Source: Pagrus major (taxonomy: Eukaryota; Chordata; Actinopteri; Spariformes; Sparidae). Taken from it: a DNA stretch of 64,000 bases. The stretch spans positions 30,976,089-31,040,088 of the forward strand of contig NC_133221.1 in NCBI RefSeq assembly GCF_040436345.1. The letters run 5' to 3'. Position numbers and translations under genes: made by a program. Below, in pieces: positions 56,801 through 64,000 of this stretch (position 1 is its first letter; each line of letters opens with the position of its first letter). The notes beneath the pieces were generated by a model, which had not been told where the DNA came from, searched no databases, and saw nothing but the letters and a program-made list of their open reading frames with translations.

Positions 56801-59800
56801 CTTATATGTACAGTATGCTATATACCGCCATGGCAATAAGCAAGAAAAGGATAGTCTGTGACATCCAACTGATGGAATAAGCTTCTCCTGCTGACTGTAA
56901 CTCTTGCACATTCCAACCACATGACAATTGTTCAGTTCCATAAATAGTTTCATTCTAGGTGGATAATGTAATCATCTTGACTGGGTTATAGCCTGATTAA
57001 GGCTCACTTTTGGTTGTCATATATCATGCAGAGATAGCAGTGGTGCTGGTGTGATGAAAGCAGCATTCAAGCAAACCAGGCTTTTGTTAACTCTAGATAA
57101 ATATAGACTTGCCAGTAAAATGTGATATTTGTCACCAGCATCTCTATCAAATCATTTATTTTTTCTGCATTAGTATTAAGTCACTATTACTGGATCAGCA
57201 CAGGTATTTATATAGCAACTAGCAGATTTTAATTACATTGTGTCTTGTTTATGGAGACAAAACAAGCTGAGTAAGTCACCACTCCATCAACTCACCATTA
57301 TCATCCACCACTCTGGTCTGCTCCTTGCAGCAGTCCACTGGAAGGCCGATAATCTCCACCTCCACGAAGGGATCAATGATCTGACAGAGAGACATTTTAC
57401 AGAATTAAGGTAATGCTTCATACCAACCACCCAACCAAAAACCTTGTAATACCTTGTAAAACTCCCAGGTATTGCTTTGCTTAGTGGAATTTATTAAAAG
57501 TGTACTCAGTGTTGTAAAAAGTACCCAAAAGTCATATTTGAGTAAAAGTAAAGATGTTGTGTTATAATATTTTTTGTTAAAGGTGAAAGTCACCCATACG
57601 AAAAGTACCAGAGTAAATGTACTTAGTTACATTCCATCACTGAGCGTACTCCGCTGATTTATCATTGTACTTCTGTAACACATACATAAAACCACTGCAG
57701 CAGAACCAGATGTGTTTCCTTTTATTCCACTGATTCATGTCATAACTTGGGGGGAAGAAATTTCCCATAATGCAACTGTACAATTGACAGTTTGGTCAGA
57801 GATTCAGGTGAGTATTATGCTTACTAGCAGCTAATGTAGCCTGGAACCTCTAGCGATGAGCTGAGATAAACTAATTTCACTCAGCTCCCTCTGTAGACAC
57901 AAAAGGCTTTCAACAACTGTTTTCCAAATATAGCAATAGCTGTCACTCAAACAGAAGGTCTTCTCGTGTATTAAGGAGCTGCAGAGTTTATTCATGGTCA
58001 AGCTGTAACCTGTACTGACATTTACTGCCACGAGACAACTTCACTGCTAAACTTTCTGTCTGCTCCAGTGGCTGACAGATGTCTGCTCTGAGCACAGTAA
58101 CCGACCGTCGCTCTCCACTACCTCACTACAAACTGTCCTATTCTTAGTACTCCTATAACAAGCTCGGTGGATGAGATAAAAGCCTTGATTCTACTGTAGT
58201 CCATTCCATTTTAGCCGCAGCATTTTTTTTGTCAAAATGATAAAACATTGTCAGGAAAGATCATAAAAATACCAAAACACACTGGAGTGGGGCTGCAAAA
58301 TACACCCAGATTGAACTGTTAGGAGCACCGTTTCGTGCAATTTTCTCTACCACTTGAAATATTTTTAAATGCTTACAACAAATACTGGTATGTGTGATTC
58401 ATTTTGATTAATTAATCACAAAACTTGTAATTAATCAGATTCATTTTTTTTTATTGCTTGACAGCCCTTTGTAATATATTACGATGTTTCTCCCAGTGAT
58501 AATGTGTGTCCTACCTCTCCTCTGTCTCCGAGCATTGAGTCTTTGGGTTTGGGCAGCTGTTGTCCACTGATGACCTTCAGTACCAGCTGTTTCTTCATCC
58601 GACCCGGCAGTGGGTCCTCCAGGTTGGGGTTAAAGTCTCCTGCAATGGAAAGAAAAGAGGTATAATGCTTATTTTTTAATGTTCACTCACAAAAATATTT
58701 TATATTTCATCCGTTCCAATTTACATTTGCCGATCATGTTAATCATTTTGAAAAGGCAACCGACAGCACAAGTCTTCCATGTTTCTCTTGAATCTCAAAT
58801 TTCGAGAAGGCTTTTGAAACAACATTAAAAGCACAATAAAACTCATTCTGATCTCTTTACACAAAGAGAGCCATCAAATACAGTTAGACAGCTCTTTAAA
58901 ATATACAGTCATTTGAATGATCAGTTTTGGTGATTATATAAAGTTGTGTGAATCAAATGTTCTTTGTAGCATGGCCTCCTAACTTCTTCTGAGTGAACAG
59001 CTTTCTGGGCCCATTTTAATAGAGCTTGATAGAGTTTGATACACCCATTAACACTACAATGGGAAAGTCTAAGGCGCTCAGCATTGATCTGACAGAGCAC
59101 ATTATTGATTTGACCAAGTCAGGAAAGTCACTTGGAGCCATTTCAAAGCAGTTACAGGTCCAAAGATCAACTGTACAAACAACTGTTTGTATGTATAAAG
59201 TGCATGGCACAGTTGTGTCACTGCCACCATCAGGAAGAAAACACAAACTATCACCTGCTGCTGACAGAAAACTGGTCAGGATGGTCAAGAGTCAACCAAA
59301 AACCACCAAAAAGGAAGTCTGCAATGAATTAGAAGCTGCTGGAAGACAGGTGTCAGTGTCTACAGTCAAGTGTGTTTTACATCAACATGAGCTGAGAGGC
59401 TGCCGTGTTAGAAAGAAGCCCTTGATCCAGACACAGCACCTTAAAGCTGGACTGAAGTTTTCTGCTGATCACATGGACAAAGAAAAAACCTTCTGGAGGA
59501 AAACTCTGTGGTCACATGAAACAAAAACTGAGTTGTTTGACCACAATGAGCAGCAATATGTCTGGAGGAGAGAAGGTGAGGCCTTTAACCCCAACAACAC
59601 CAGACCTACTGTCAAGCATGGTGCTGGTAGTATTATGCTGTGGGGCTGTTTTGCTGCCAGTGGATCTGCTGCTCTACATAAAGTGATGGAATAATGAAGA
59701 AGGAGGATTATCTCCAAATTCTTCAGGAAAACCTCAAACCATCAGCAGAAGATTGGCTCTTGGATGCAGTTGGGTGTTCCAACAGGACAATGATCCCAAA

Positions 59801-62800
59801 CACACATCAGAAGTGGTAAAGGAATGGATCAATCAGGCTAGAATTGAGGTTTAGGAATGGACTTCCCAAAGTCCTGACTTGAACCCATCAGAACATGTGG
59901 ACTGTGCTGAAGAAACAAGTCTGTGCCAGGAAGCCAACAAATTTAGTTGAACTTCACCTGTTCTGTCAAGAGGAGTGGTTAAAATTCAGCCAGAGGACGA
60001 CCAGAAGCTTGTGGATGGATATCAAAAGCAGCTAACTGAGGTGAAAATGGCCGAGAGACATTTAACCAAATATTAGAATTACTGTATGTATATTTATGAT
60101 CCAGCAGATTTGGTCACATTGTCAGAAGACCTATAATAAATTCATTACTGAACCAAACTTCATGAATGTTCTGTGACAAAGTAGTTTGCGTTCACTCATT
60201 CATCACAGAGAAATGAGAGCTGTAGAAATCTGAGAATGAATCACATTACATTTACTGATATCTACATTTTTAGAAGACTACTTGTTCCAAAACACCTGTA
60301 GGCCTGTACCTGATTTGATTTACTATTTCACAGCAATAAAAAAACATACATTTTTTTCTTAAGATATGTTTCATTCAATGGCAATAGAGTGAAAAGAGGC
60401 AGAATCATGTAACCCTTTCATTTTTGTTATAGCGTGATTATAATAACATAACCGCAAAAAACAAAATACCATGACCTAAATTTTAGGGCAAATCATCCAC
60501 CCCTATGATCTTCTAGCACTATGGCTGAAATCAATATTACAACATTAATGATTTATAAGACAACATTGACAGTGATATCAGTATTTAATGCTCACACATA
60601 AACAAAATAGGCAGGACAACTTAACATACTGTGCTAAAGCTGCAGTAAGTGAAATATTTATATTTATATCAGTAAAATGTCTCTGCTAATGTAGTCAAAG
60701 AGAAAAGACATTTTCTGGTATCCCTGCTCACTTTATCCCTTTAACTCCATAAAGAGGCAGTCCTGTATGCTCGTGCACAGACAGAACAGGATCCTCCTGT
60801 TTGCTGCTGTGTCTGGCAATTAGCGCTGTGCATTCATGTGTTGATGTAGAGAGGAGGGAGGGGAGTGCTAACTGCATACAGCAGCTTTAAGTTAATTTGT
60901 CAGAGCATGAGGTCAATATTAAAATCAACCACAAACAGTATTTCCTATTAAAATAATACAAATGAATCTTTCTTATGTGCTGACCTTCACACATGCAGGT
61001 GGGCTTAAGAATGTAGCCACAGTTGCCGTTGCTGTAGAACTTGGCTCTGTTGAGCTGGAGGACACGGCCCTCTGACTGGTAGTTGAGCGCAACTGAAATC
61101 AAACCAATTTCATTTAGTTATTTTCAGCAGGCTGGATGTTTCTACTTTACATGGTGCGTTGAGTTAGGCACATACCGAGCTGGCAGCCGGAGTTCCAGAA
61201 GGGCTGGGGGTTGAAGTTGGAGGAATCCACACGGTAAGATGAAGGGTAGATGCGGGAGAGCTGTTGCTGGTTGAAGTGAATGAAGGATGAAGCTTTCTGC
61301 TGCATCACCTGGTGGGCTTTGGTCTCACTGAGCGACGACACCTGCCAGCTGCAGTTAGCTGCCAGGGACAACACAAAGGCGTCTTTGTTTTCTTTTCTTT
61401 ATTACACTTGTTTACTTATATTTTATTTAAATGTTATAAAGAATGGTTCAAGATTAACACTATAAATATTTTGTGTGTAAATGTAATAATCATTATTTTT
61501 TCATATTTCAAAAGCAGTTCCTTTAGGTGTGTTGCAGTTATCTGTTCAAAGGTGCTACAGAAATACAGTATTTGAAAAAGGAATATGTAATCAAGACTAG
61601 GAATCAGACCTAGCTTTGATGCTAACTTTCAAAACCTGAATACCGATGAGATTTGAGTATTTGTATTTTATATGCAGTATAACATCGAAGAAACCCTCTC
61701 AATAAAGTTACCGGCAAACCCAGATATTGCTCTGTCCCTATTATGCAATTGGCATCAGGTTAGCAGTGCACATTTGTTTGAGTGAGTAAAGCTATTTCAT
61801 GTACAGAGTGAACTGAACTGCTTACCTTGTGCCTCAATATCATAGAGACCCACAGAGCGAGTGTATTTGACCAGATCAGACAGAGCTCTGGATAACTTCA
61901 TGGTCTTCTTCTTTCTGTAAAGTTAATAAAAAGTTAAAGGTTACACATGTACACACACACGCATGCGCACACATTTTCTCCATTCGTCAGCCGAATCTTT
62001 TTCACTGAAAATTATCTATGAAATTAATGATGCATCATCCACCACAGTGATGATGACTATGGTAATCAAGTTTAAGATTATGAGGAAGGCATTGATGAAA
62101 AATGGTACAATGGTGACTGATAATGTTGATTATGAATACAATGGTTAAGGTGATGAGGGTGTGTTTACTGTTCTGTACAACAGTATAGTGATGCTTAATT
62201 GGTACCATGATAATAGTGATACTGACAGTGTTTTCTGTATACATATTATATTTAAGTGTGTGTGTGTGTGTGTGTTTTGTGTATGTAGCATACTTGCTGT
62301 GGTGCAAGGGGGCACGTGAGGCGCTACTTGTACTCTCTTGGTCTGTATCTGTGTCTTCAAAGCTCGATGACTTCTTCAGCTTGGTTGTCTTTTTCTGCAG
62401 AAGAAAGAGTAATTATGGGACAACCAATATAAGTCAGATTTACCTCATGTGTAACAGGCTTCAAGAGATGTTTATTGATGTTAAAATCCAGTTTTTTTTT
62501 TTTTTGGTTTTTGTTTTCTCAGTGTTGGTTCCTATTGGTTTTGTCTTTTCTTTTCTTTATGAATGTGGGCATGTAATCCCTCATTAATGTATGTGTCAAG
62601 TTAATTGTGTAAATCCAATAAATATAATTTTCAAAAAAAAAAAAATCCAGTTTAAAAATGTCAAAATATCGTGGATGCTTTTGAAAAGCTGTATAACCTG
62701 CAGTGCTTCATTGTACATGACAAGGATCTATGACAAAAATTGCAGCTAATAAGCAGCATATGTGAAGACAGGCTTCCAAAATAAATAATTAGGTTGTTTT

Positions 62801-64000
62801 TTTTCATTTCTTTGCAATATGGATGTGTTAATGAACTGAAGCTATTTCTGTTGGTTTGTTGAATCTAACAACACATTTAAGATTTGTATTTTTTATGCAA
62901 TAGTGATACAACAACCCAGTATCACATATCAACACATCATCAAGAGTTATCATTGCTCTTTTCTGACCAATCACCTCATGCTTAAACATCTATACGGCAA
63001 ACCATTTACACCAATCAGCCATAACATTATAACCACCTGCCTAATATTGTGTAGGTCCGGCGTTTGCTGTCAAAATAGCCTAGAACCGTCGAGGCTGCAC
63101 AAGACCTTTGAAGGTGTGCTGTGGTGTCCGGCACCAAGACATTAGCAGCAGATCCTTTAAGTCCTTGAGAAGTTGCAAGGTGGGGCCTCCATGGATTGTT
63201 TGTTCAGCACATCCCACAGATGCTCAATTGGATTGAGATCTGGGGAATTTGGAGGCCAAGTCAACACCTTTAAGTCGTTGTTGAATTGTGCCCATTGCAG
63301 CCGCTTTCGGCATTGGACAGGGGTCAGTATAGGCACTTTGACAGTCAGCGGCTATGCAGCCTCATTCGCAGCAAATTGCGAATAACCACGTTCTGACACC
63401 TTTCTATCAGAACTAGTATGAACTTTTTCAGCAATTTGTGCTACAGTAGCTCACTACCCATATGCATCAATGAGCCTCGGGCACCCACGACCCTGACGAC
63501 CGGTTCACCGGTTGTCTTTACTTAGACCACTTTTGGGAGGTACTAACCACTGCAGACCAGTAACACCCAACAAGTCCTGCAGTTTTAGAGATCCTCTGAC
63601 CCAGTCATCTAGCCATCACTATTTGGCCCTTGTCAAAGTCGCTCAGATCCTTACAATTGCCCATTTTTCCTGCTTACAACACATCAACTTTGAGGACAAA
63701 ATGTTCACTTGCTGTCTAATATATCCCACCTTCTGACAGGTGCCATTGTAACAAGATAATCAATATAATTCACTTCAACTATCAGTGGTTTTAATGTTGT
63801 TGCTGATTGTTATATTTACTCATCATAGGGCAGAGGTATGGAGTAGGTGTGCAGACTGAAGAAAATAGAGAAAAGTGTCTTTTAAAACTGAGAGCAAAGC
63901 AAAGAGAGGAGAACTAAAAAGGCTAACCTTGCGTTTAGAAAAGCTCCCAATAAAGGAGCGGCCTGTACGCTTGTTGCTGCTGGGATTAGCCTCATCCGCT
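40173..64000 (-). CDS. plch2: phospholipase C eta-2, 3' part (11 exons, N-terminus beyond the window)
   Basis: Eleven exons join in phase: 64000-63928, 62394-62294, 61914-61826, 61358-61176, 61092-60985, 58639-58515, 57380-57296, 55477-55331, 52764-52685, 48035-46808 and 41827-40173, encoding the last 1290 residues. In order they give the end of the X-Y linker, the Y half of the TIM barrel (LSDLVKYTRSVG, SRIYPSSYRVDSSNFNPQPF), the C2 domain (LVLKVISGQQLPKP, DPFVEVEIIG, NPMWEETLVFTV, VWDHDPIGQDFIGQRT) and a tail of about 960 residues. The enzyme cleaves PtdIns(4,5)P2 to IP3 and diacylglycerol at the plasma membrane; the eta class is neuronal and very calcium-sensitive. The tail motifs RRTASAPTK, SDTVIDLSLP, SKSNPNL, SKSLGDLT and LTEQLRKLT point to eta-2 rather than eta-1. 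The PH, EF-hand and X-box exons lie past base 64000. Confidence 0.95.
41828..43115. other. plch2 intron J-K, unassigned part
   Basis: AT-rich, no repeat family recognised and no exon. Confidence 0.35.
43116..43592. repeat. plch2: fold-back MITE, family 1
   Basis: It has AGCCATGATCTACTCACCCC, AAATGGCTCCATACAGCTTG, TTTCAAATCAATTTGGGATC and the end TTTTTAGGTGAACTTATCCT. It is in plch2 intron J-K and degraded at the left end. Confidence 0.65.
44784..45176 (+). mobile_element. L2-like LINE, 3' end with A/T tail
   Basis: The plus strand encodes QLLTPYIPKCTLRSSNLPSL, VIPRSRLVTEGDWAIRLWNS and LPKEIRL, the C-terminal end of L2-type LINE protein. A 3' UTR follows, ending GTGCTAAATAAATAAAGTTA and an ATT repeat tail. 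It is antisense to plch2 in intron J-K and truncated at its 5' side. Confidence 0.75.
45315..45490 (+). repeat. dispersed repeat, second copy of 35870-36052
   Basis: It shares CAGTGCACTGATGT, AAAGTTTATTGTTCAACTGT and the TATCGGTATTGGCCCTG end with the copy in the receptor gene. Confidence 0.45.
45676..46052. repeat. fold-back repeat, family 2, both arms
   Basis: The left arm (CACTGTTTAGTTTTGGAGGA then GAAATTCAAACTC) pairs with the right arm (AATTTCTTCCCCCAAAACTA then GAGTGCACC). The body 45680-45960 is the reverse complement of 11860-12105. Confidence 0.65.
46100..46160 (+). repeat. dispersed repeat, AAAAGATCATG family, short piece
   Basis: TTTAGGTTAAGGCAACAAAA, then TAGTTGGTTAGGTTTAGTGA. 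A diverged fragment. Confidence 0.3.
46161..46807. other. plch2 intron J-K, 5' end, nothing recognised
   Basis: No repeat family or exon was seen next to the exon J donor. Confidence 0.35.
46808..48035 (-). CDS. plch2: plch2 exon J: proximal tail
   Basis: The exon encodes 409 codons plus one base. It opens ARAASGIKGLFHRNPKQASL, then DSHAAAQHSRKHP and LLRRTASAPTKGQPKIKKGF, and is Ser/Pro/Arg-rich to EMNALFAQKMEELRHKSP. Three RxxSxP motifs (RTASAP, RPMSEP, RSCSVP) fit basophilic kinase and 14-3-3 mode-1 sites. The acceptor is GTTTTTGTCAG; the donor is GCTG|GTAAGA. The exon enters in phase 0, which decides the donor of exon I. Confidence 0.94.
48036..49640. other. plch2 intron I-J, proximal part, nothing recognised
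   Basis: AT-rich, no exon and no repeat with a partner in the window. Confidence 0.35.
49640..50190. repeat. degenerate fold-back repeat rich in GATTC/GAATC
   Basis: Clusters of AATCGATTC-like words occur at 49680-49780 (AAACGATTCTTGATTTGGAA, TCGATTCTTGATTG) and in inverted sense at 50125-50175 (GAATCGATTCTGAATCG). This suggests the two ends of one old fold-back element. The limits are approximate. Confidence 0.4.
50457..51226. repeat. fold-back DNA element, family 4
   Basis: The left end AGGCCCTGTTCAGACTGGTA with CAACATCCG and TGATCCGATCACAAGTGGAC is matched in reverse by the right end, GAGGCCCTGTTCATACCTGG with TTACCATCCG and AGCGATCACAAGTGAACCG. The arms are about 60 bp, non-coding, in plch2 intron I-J. 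Confidence 0.75.
52685..52764 (-). CDS. plch2: plch2 exon I: end of C2 domain
   Basis: The exon encodes YRHVYLEGMEEASVFVHVAV and NDITGK, the last C2 strand. Two donors lie 5 nt apart: ACT|G|GTAAGG and AAG|GTAGGT. Only the second keeps the long tail frame of exon J. The acceptor AG follows a TG/CG alternating run instead of a pyrimidine tract. Confidence 0.9.
52766..52802 (-). repeat. (TG)n(CG)n microsatellite at the exon I acceptor
   Basis: The minus strand reads TGTGTGTATGTGTGTGTGTG then TGCGCGCGCACAG, ending directly at the splice acceptor AG. Confidence 0.95.
53061..54006. repeat. diverged fold-back repeat (GGTACCGGTATTGAA type)
   Basis: The left end (CTAGGGCTAGGTGCCAAACT, AAAGTGTACCGACCGAATT) and the right end (AAAGTACCGACAGGTACCGT, TGGGTACCGGTATTGAATTC) are inverted relatives. 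The centre carries a second repeat rich in AGTATG words (53260-53340). Confidence 0.5.
54010..54150 (+). mobile_element. LINE reverse-transcriptase fragment (palm core)
   Basis: The plus strand reads GVSSRLDT-like in one frame and, in the informative frame, PQGSILSPVLFCLYTSAG followed by a stop; then an ADDIQLCLP-like stretch where FADDTQLY is expected. These are the RT palm motifs of an L2/Rex-type LINE. It is strongly decayed and antisense to plch2. Confidence 0.6.
54151..55330. other. plch2 intron H-I, nothing recognised
   Basis: AT-rich; no exon was seen. Confidence 0.35.
55331..55477 (-). CDS. plch2: plch2 exon H: C2 core
   Basis: The exon encodes FNPMWEETLVFTVHMPELAL, then VRFLVWDHDPIGQDFIGQRT and IAFNSMMP. 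The aspartates of WDHD and of IGQD sit in the calcium-binding loop region of PLC C2 domains. The acceptor is CCTATAG and the donor CCAG|GTAAGA. Confidence 0.95.
55788..55833 (+). repeat. (CA)n-rich microsatellite
   Basis: CACACTCACACACACACACA and CTCACTCACTCACGCACAC. In plch2 intron G-H. Confidence 0.9.
56280..56593 (-). repeat. fold-back MITE, family 1, half copy
   Basis: It has AGCTACAGCGTAAATTTCAG, GTGTAAATAACATATTTTCC, AAGCTCCAGAAATGTTTTGT and the end TTTTTAGGTGAACTG. One arm is present, the other is lost. Confidence 0.6.
57296..57380 (-). CDS. plch2: plch2 exon G: C2 strands
   Basis: The exon encodes IIDPFVEVEIIGLPVDC, then CKEQTRVVDDN. The acceptor is CTCTCTGTCAG and the donor AATG|GTGAGT. 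Confidence 0.95.
58515..58639 (-). CDS. plch2: plch2 exon F: start of C2 domain
   Basis: The exon encodes DFNPNLEDPLPGRMKKQ, then LVLKVISGQQLPKPKDSMLG and DRGE. The LPKPKD loop is part of the C2 calcium-binding region. The acceptor is TTTCCATTGCAG and the donor GAG|GTAGGA. Confidence 0.95.
58950..60225 (+). mobile_element. Tc1-like transposon, decayed, in plch2 intron E-F
   Basis: An open frame from 59026 to 59694 gives 222 residues: a helix-turn-helix (LTEHIIDLTKSGKSLGAISK), a GRPR-like SLPPSGRKHKL, and the first catalytic block LWSHETKTELF, where the expected Asp is His (codon 59515-59517). A frameshift follows. The second Asp (QQD, 59786-59788) and the Glu (59891-59893) are in one frame with 34 residues between them, the DD34E spacing of Tc1 elements, but a TAG stop lies between. 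The right end shares the terminal sequence of the copy at 9642-10302 (GATCCAGCAGATTTGGTCAC); the left terminal repeat is missing. The element is dead and antisense to plch2. Confidence 0.85.
60226..60984. other. plch2 intron E-F, remainder, nothing recognised
   Basis: No exon was seen; AT-rich. Confidence 0.35.
60985..61092 (-). CDS. plch2: plch2 exon E: end of Y box
   Basis: The exon encodes ALNYQSEGRVLQLNRAKFYS, then NGNCGYILKPTCMCE. NGxCGYxLKP closes the catalytic barrel in every PLC. The acceptor is TTGATTTCAG and the donor GAAG|GTCAGC. Confidence 0.96.
61176..61358 (-). CDS. plch2: plch2 exon D: Y box
   Basis: The exon encodes NCSWQVSSLSETKAHQVMQQ, KASSFIHFNQQQLSRIYPSS, and YRVDSSNFNPQPFWNSGCQL. 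SRIYPxxxRVDSSNxNPxxFWNxGCQ is the PLC catalytic Y signature. The acceptor is CCCTGGCAG and the donor CTCG|GTATGT. Confidence 0.96.
61826..61914 (-). CDS. plch2: plch2 exon C: start of Y box
   Basis: The exon encodes KKKTMKLSRALSDLVKYTRS, then VGLYDIEAQ. LSDLVxYxxxV opens the Y half of the catalytic barrel. The acceptor is TTAACTTTACAG and the donor CAAG|GTAAGC. Confidence 0.95.
62257..62278 (-). repeat. (CA)n microsatellite just after the exon B donor
   Basis: On the minus strand ACACACACACACACAC begins about 16 nt into the intron, right behind the weak donor CAA|GTATGC. Confidence 0.95.
62294..62394 (-). CDS. plch2: plch2 exon B: X-Y linker
   Basis: The exon encodes KKTTKLKKSSSFEDTDTDQE, then STSSASRAPLHHS. 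It is a basic then acidic/Ser-rich linker, typical of the autoinhibitory X-Y linker of PLC-eta. The acceptor is CTTTCTTCTGCAG; the donor CAA|GTATGC is weak. Confidence 0.9.
63009..63810 (-). mobile_element. internally deleted Tc1-like transposon (ACCAATCAGCCATAAC family)
   Basis: The ends ACCAATCAGCCATAACATTA and (reversed) AATCAGCAACAACATTAAAA are terminal inverted repeats. The minus strand holds a Tc1 transposase start (MGNCKDLSDFDKGQIVMARW) and later parts; a large piece of the catalytic region is missing at about 63281-63288, and frameshifts are present. The sequence strings between (TGCTCAATTGGATTGAGATC, TTTCTATCAGAACTAG) are well known from this vertebrate family. It lies in plch2 intron A-B, in the same orientation as the gene. 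Confidence 0.85.
63928..64000 (-). CDS. plch2: plch2 exon A: X-Y linker, cut by the window edge
   Basis: The visible part encodes ADEANPSSNKRTGRSFIGSF, then SKRK and a donor AAG|GTTAGC. RSFIGSFSKRK is characteristic of the eta-class linker. The exon continues beyond base 64000. Confidence 0.9.

Noticed and set aside
1..64000. CRISPR arrays, bacterial operons, tRNA or rRNA genes
   Set aside because: No spaced direct-repeat array, no ribosome-binding-site gene structure and no complete cloverleaf. The only tRNA-like boxes (26763-26847) belong to a SINE-like repeat.

Overview
The window is vertebrate nuclear DNA, almost certainly from a spiny-rayed (percomorph-type) teleost fish. Coding DNA is split into short exons with GT-AG borders. 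The non-coding DNA is a dense layer of fish-type repeats: fold-back MITEs, Tc1-like, hAT-like and Harbinger-like elements, L2-like LINE tails and CA/TG microsatellites. There are no bacterial-style genes, operons or CRISPR arrays. Two real protein genes can be reconstructed exon by exon, both on the minus strand.

Gene 1 (minus, coding 36317 down to 22977) is a complete kainate-binding-protein-type ionotropic glutamate receptor. It has one probable 5' non-coding exon and nine coding exons that join in phase into a 461-residue protein. A signal peptide runs directly into the S1 ligand-binding lobe, so the large amino-terminal domain of AMPA and kainate receptors is absent. M1, a pore loop, M3, S2, M4 and a short cytoplasmic tail follow. 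One intron appears to use a GC-AG border. A TATA box lies about 30 bp upstream of the likely start of transcription. The promoter block is present a second time, inverted, about 0.9 kb further upstream.

Gene 2 (minus, entering at 64000 and ending at 40173) is the 3' part of plch2, phosphoinositide phospholipase C eta-2. It covers the end of the X-Y linker, the Y box, the C2 domain and a very long disordered C-terminal tail carried by two large exons. Its PH, EF-hand and X-box exons lie beyond the right edge. Exon I, the last exon before the tail, has two donors 5 nt apart, and one of them would replace the tail with about 30 residues.

Region by region: 1-22.6 kb is repeat-rich intergenic DNA with no secure gene, one weak candidate first exon at 1563-1619 and a few repeat-poor blocks that could be regulatory. 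22.6-36.6 kb is the glutamate-receptor gene, with repeats in several introns. 36.6-38.3 kb is the short gap between the genes and holds the mirrored promoter. 38.3-64 kb is plch2 with its repeat-laden introns. The two genes lie head to tail on one strand, with plch2 upstream of the receptor. Both products belong to neuronal signalling, but nothing in the sequence shows that they work together.
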